DNA of 9,253 bases from an uncultured Eubacterium sp. (GTDB lineage Bacteria; Bacillota; Clostridia; Peptostreptococcales; Anaerovoracaceae), in assembly GCA_937966095.1 (NCBI GenBank), contig CALCKF010000111.1, positions 1-9,253 on the forward strand, in the 5' to 3' direction. This document shows, one piece after another, positions 6,765-9,253 of this stretch; position 1 is the stretch's first letter, and the number at the start of each line of letters is the position of its first letter. A program made the translations under genes and the position numbers. The notes under the pieces were generated by a model. The model made no database searches. It was given only the letters and a program-made list of their open reading frames with translations, and had not been told where the DNA came from.

Positions 6765-6780
6765 GAAAAGAGGACAGCCG

Positions 6781-9253
6781 ATGCTGAACATCTATTACGG
6801 AGGAGAACATACAGACAGAGAAAAATTTATATTTGAAAAAATAAAAGGCAAGACCATTCTGATCGTACCCGATCAGTTTTCGCTGCAGGCGGAAAGGGAT
6901 GCCTTTTTTTATCTGGGCAAAGACTGCCTTATTGATGTACGCGTAATGGATTTTTCGACCCTCGGTCATAAAACAGTCCGTCAGGTGGGAGGAAAGATAC
7001 CGAAACTGATCGATAAATACGGAAGACATATGCTGCTGACAAAGGTTATGAACCGGAAAGATAGAGAACTCAGCATATACAGAGGGATGAACTGGAAAAA
7101 CTCATTCATTGAAATGCTGAACAGCATGATATCAGAAATGAAGAGATACGATGTGTTTCCGGAAGACCTCAGGAGAGCTGAAGAGAATCTTGGCAGCGGC
7201 AGTTATCTGAAATATAAGCTGAAGGATATCATATCGGTGTATGAAGCATATCAGGAAGAAATAAAGGGCAAATATCTTGATTCAGAGGATTATATATCGT
7301 TTTACGGTGAAAAGATACTGGATGCTCCGATGATAAAGGAGTCTGAGATATGGATATATGGGTTTGATACATTCACTCCTAAAAATATGATGGTGATACA
7401 GAGGCTTATAAAGTCGTCACGAAGCGTCAATATCGTTATGACATATGAAAAAGAAAAGGAGATATTCGATCTTACAAAGCATGTGATCGGACAGCTTTCA
7501 GACACTGCTTCAGATATAGGTGAGGAAGTACTGATAAGAGCAATAGAAGGATATCCGAGAATGACTGTGTGGAACAGAGACAAAAAGTCTTCGGCGGTAA
7601 TTATGACGGAAGCATCCAATATGTATGCGGAAGCTGATCGCGCAGCTGCTTATATACTGGATATGGTCAGAGATGAAGGCTACCGATTCGGTGACATCGT
7701 GGTGGTATGTAATGATATGGATACAAGAGGAATGATACTCAAACGGACATTTATCAGATGGGGTATTCCCGTATTCATGGACAGAAAACGAAAAGTAATG
7801 CATCATCAGGCGGTGGGATTTGTTCTGGCTCTTATGGAGGTAGCATCTTCAGGATATAGGGACAGCAGCATGATGAAGCTGATCAAATCACAGATCATGG
7901 GATTCGATGATAATGATAAGGAACTTTTTGAGAATTATGTAAAACAGTTCCGTATAAGAGGGGCACTTTGGAAGAAGGCGTTTACAAAAGGCGATGAGCA
8001 GTACGGGGCAGAAAACGTAAAGAGGCTTGACGGGATGAGGGAGGCTTTGGTAGCCGTGGCTGAAACTGTGAAACTGCGTATGGGCAGCCGCAATACCGCC
8101 GGAGAAAAAATACAGGGCCTCTATAAGTTCCTTGAAGATGACATGGATATGATAAGCAGACTTGAAAATATGATTCAGATATATGAGGATAAGGGATTCT
8201 CAGAAAGTGCGGCGGAAATGGCGCAGAGCTGGAATGTCATATGCGGGATACTTGATCAGATAACAGAAACGATAGGCAGTGAGAAAATATCATCGGGAGA
8301 GTTGCTTAAACTTATGACCGCAGGTTTTGAAGAATTTGAGATCGGACTCGTACCGGTGACATCTGATTGTGTGTTGATCGGTACGCTGCAGAGGACAAGG
8401 ACAAGCCGCCTTAAGGTGTTGCTGGTTACTGGTGCAAACGAAGGTGTACTGCCATTGGAACATGGAGAAGAGGGATTGCTGAGCCGGCATGAAAAGGATA
8501 TACTGCAGTCATTTGACCTGGAATTTTCAAATCGCGATGATATAGCGCGGCAGGAGGAAAGAATCGCTGTATACAGGATGTTGTGTCTGCCGGAGGAACG
8601 GTTATATGTCAGCTGTTGCCGTACTGACAGTTCCGGTGAAAGCATCAGACCTTCCGAAGTATTTTCCCGTTTAAAGGCGCATGTCGAAAAAACAGATAGT
8701 GTATCGGTTTTTGGCGATTTAGGTGAATCTGGTGAAGTTCTGGATATGGTTACTTCTAAAAAAGGTACGCTTTCATATATGGCAGAGGCTTTCAGGCACA
8801 GTTTGAACGGAGAAAAAATAAACGAGGACTGGTTTATCGTAAGAGATTGGTATGAAAAAAAACTTGGAGAGGATATCGGGCGTTTGCAAAGAGGAATGGC
8901 TTTTGATAACAGGCTCGAGGCACTTGGTGAGAGATTTGCAGATGATCTGTACCGTGGTGACAGAAATGTACTCATGGTAAGTGCATCAAGACTCGAAAGG
9001 TACAGCAGCTGCCCTTTTGCCCATTTTGTAATGTACGGTCTGAGAGCTGATGAACCGAGGACATATGAAGTGGGGGCAAGAGAAATAGGTGATATTTATC
9101 ACCGATGTCTTATGAAATTGTCAGTGGATCTTACTTCGGCAGAGATATCCGGAAATATCGATGATGCAGACTCAAAATGGATGACTTTGACAAGGGAAGA
9201 ATGTGATGAAAAAATAAGAGAGATAATAAAAAATGATGCTCTTGTCTACAGGG
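6781..9253 (+). CDS. addB: ATP-dependent helicase/nuclease subunit AddB (RexB), 3' end beyond window
   Basis: The frame is open from ATG 6781 to the window edge: 824 complete codons with no stop. AddB of Bacillus subtilis has about 1166 residues, so roughly the last third is missing. AddB pairs with AddA to process double-strand DNA ends for recombination. Family signs are the N-terminal ILIVPDQFSLQAER (residues 26-39), FGDIVVVCNDMDT (303-315), VTGANEGVLPLE (549-560), and SASRLERYSSCPFAHFV (734-750), where Cys744 should be the first ligand of the Fe-S cluster. IGDIYHR (769-775) should be the start of the RecB-type nuclease domain, with His774. The N-terminus reads YYGGEHTDREKF where many AddB proteins have a GxxGxGKT P-loop, so ATP binding here looks lost. 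The ribosome binding site AGAGGA (6769-6774) is six bases upstream, and the gap to the fusion gene is 16 bases, suggesting co-transcription. Confidence 0.9.
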   Translation, partial: MLNIYYGGEHTDREKFIFEKIKGKTILIVPDQFSLQAERDAFFYLGKDCLIDVRVMDFSTLGHKTVRQVGGKIPKLIDKYGRHMLLTKVMNRKDRELSIYRGMNWKNSFIEMLNSMISEMKRYDVFPEDLRRAEENLGSGSYLKYKLKDIISVYEAYQEEIKGKYLDSEDYISFYGEKILDAPMIKESEIWIYGFDTFTPKNMMVIQRLIKSSRSVNIVMTYEKEKEIFDLTKHVIGQLSDTASDIGEEVLIRAIEGYPRMTVWNRDKKSSAVIMTEASNMYAEADRAAAYILDMVRDEGYRFGDIVVVCNDMDTRGMILKRTFIRWGIPVFMDRKRKVMHHQAVGFVLALMEVASSGYRDSSMMKLIKSQIMGFDDNDKELFENYVKQFRIRGALWKKAFTKGDEQYGAENVKRLDGMREALVAVAETVKLRMGSRNTAGEKIQGLYKFLEDDMDMISRLENMIQIYEDKGFSESAAEMAQSWNVICGILDQITETIGSEKISSGELLKLMTAGFEEFEIGLVPVTSDCVLIGTLQRTRTSRLKVLLVTGANEGVLPLEHGEEGLLSRHEKDILQSFDLEFSNRDDIARQEERIAVYRMLCLPEERLYVSCCRTDSSGESIRPSEVFSRLKAHVEKTDSVSVFGDLGESGEVLDMVTSKKGTLSYMAEAFRHSLNGEKINEDWFIVRDWYEKKLGEDIGRLQRGMAFDNRLEALGERFADDLYRGDRNVLMVSASRLERYSSCPFAHFVMYGLRADEPRTYEVGAREIGDIYHRCLMKLSVDLTSAEISGNIDDADSKWMTLTREECDEKIREIIKNDALVYR

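Noticed and set aside
6021..6791. Minus-strand open frame of 256 codons opposite the fusion gene
   Set aside because: It lies opposite a frame with clear domain motifs. Its translation is low in recognisable structure and rich in Ser, Tyr and Ile, as expected from the antisense of this codon usage.
8256..8975. Minus-strand open frame of 239 codons opposite addB
   Set aside because: The + strand encodes continuous AddB here. The antisense product is Ser-rich with no motif and no suitable start region.

Overview
The window reads as one chromosomal segment from a low-GC, Gram-positive anaerobe, most likely a member of class Clostridia (Eubacteriales). Three things point there: codon use rich in ATA, AGA and GGA; the gene set (FabK rather than FabI, a FabT-type MarR regulator, AddB); and strong AGGAGG-type ribosome binding sites. 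The exact genus cannot be read from the sequence. All convincing genes are on the + strand.

Layout. Bases 1-651 hold a HAD-superfamily phosphatase of the PpaX/Gph type, followed by an intrinsic terminator (about 672-712). The roughly 200 bases after the terminator form the control region of the next operon: a sigma-A-like promoter (TTGACG, 17 bases, TATCAT) and, at the predicted transcription start, the inverted repeat TTTGAT-A-ATCAAA, which matches the FabT box known from streptococcal fatty acid synthesis genes. Then follow fabK, fabD, fabG, fabF and fabZ, tightly packed. Together they supply malonyl-ACP (FabD) and run a complete type II elongation cycle: condensation by FabF, ketoreduction by FabG, dehydration by FabZ and enoyl reduction by FabK. 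Initiation (fabH), the carrier protein (acpP) and acetyl-CoA carboxylase genes are not in the window.

The most interesting gene follows fabZ (5298-6764). It is a single 488-residue frame in which a FabT-like MarR winged-helix domain (about residues 1-145) is joined to a complete FabK/nitronate-monooxygenase-like TIM barrel (about 160-488). The barrel keeps its FMN-binding motifs but has leucine where the FabK in the same operon has its conserved active-site histidine. The simplest reading is a one-component regulator in which a retired enoyl-ACP reductase serves as a flavin- or acyl-ACP-sensing domain controlling its own fab operon through the FabT-like box. This is inference and has alternatives.

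The window ends inside addB (from 6781), which encodes the AddB/RexB subunit of the AddAB recombination helicase-nuclease. It begins 16 bases after the fusion gene and is probably transcribed with it. No tRNA, rRNA, CRISPR array, insertion sequence or attachment site was seen.
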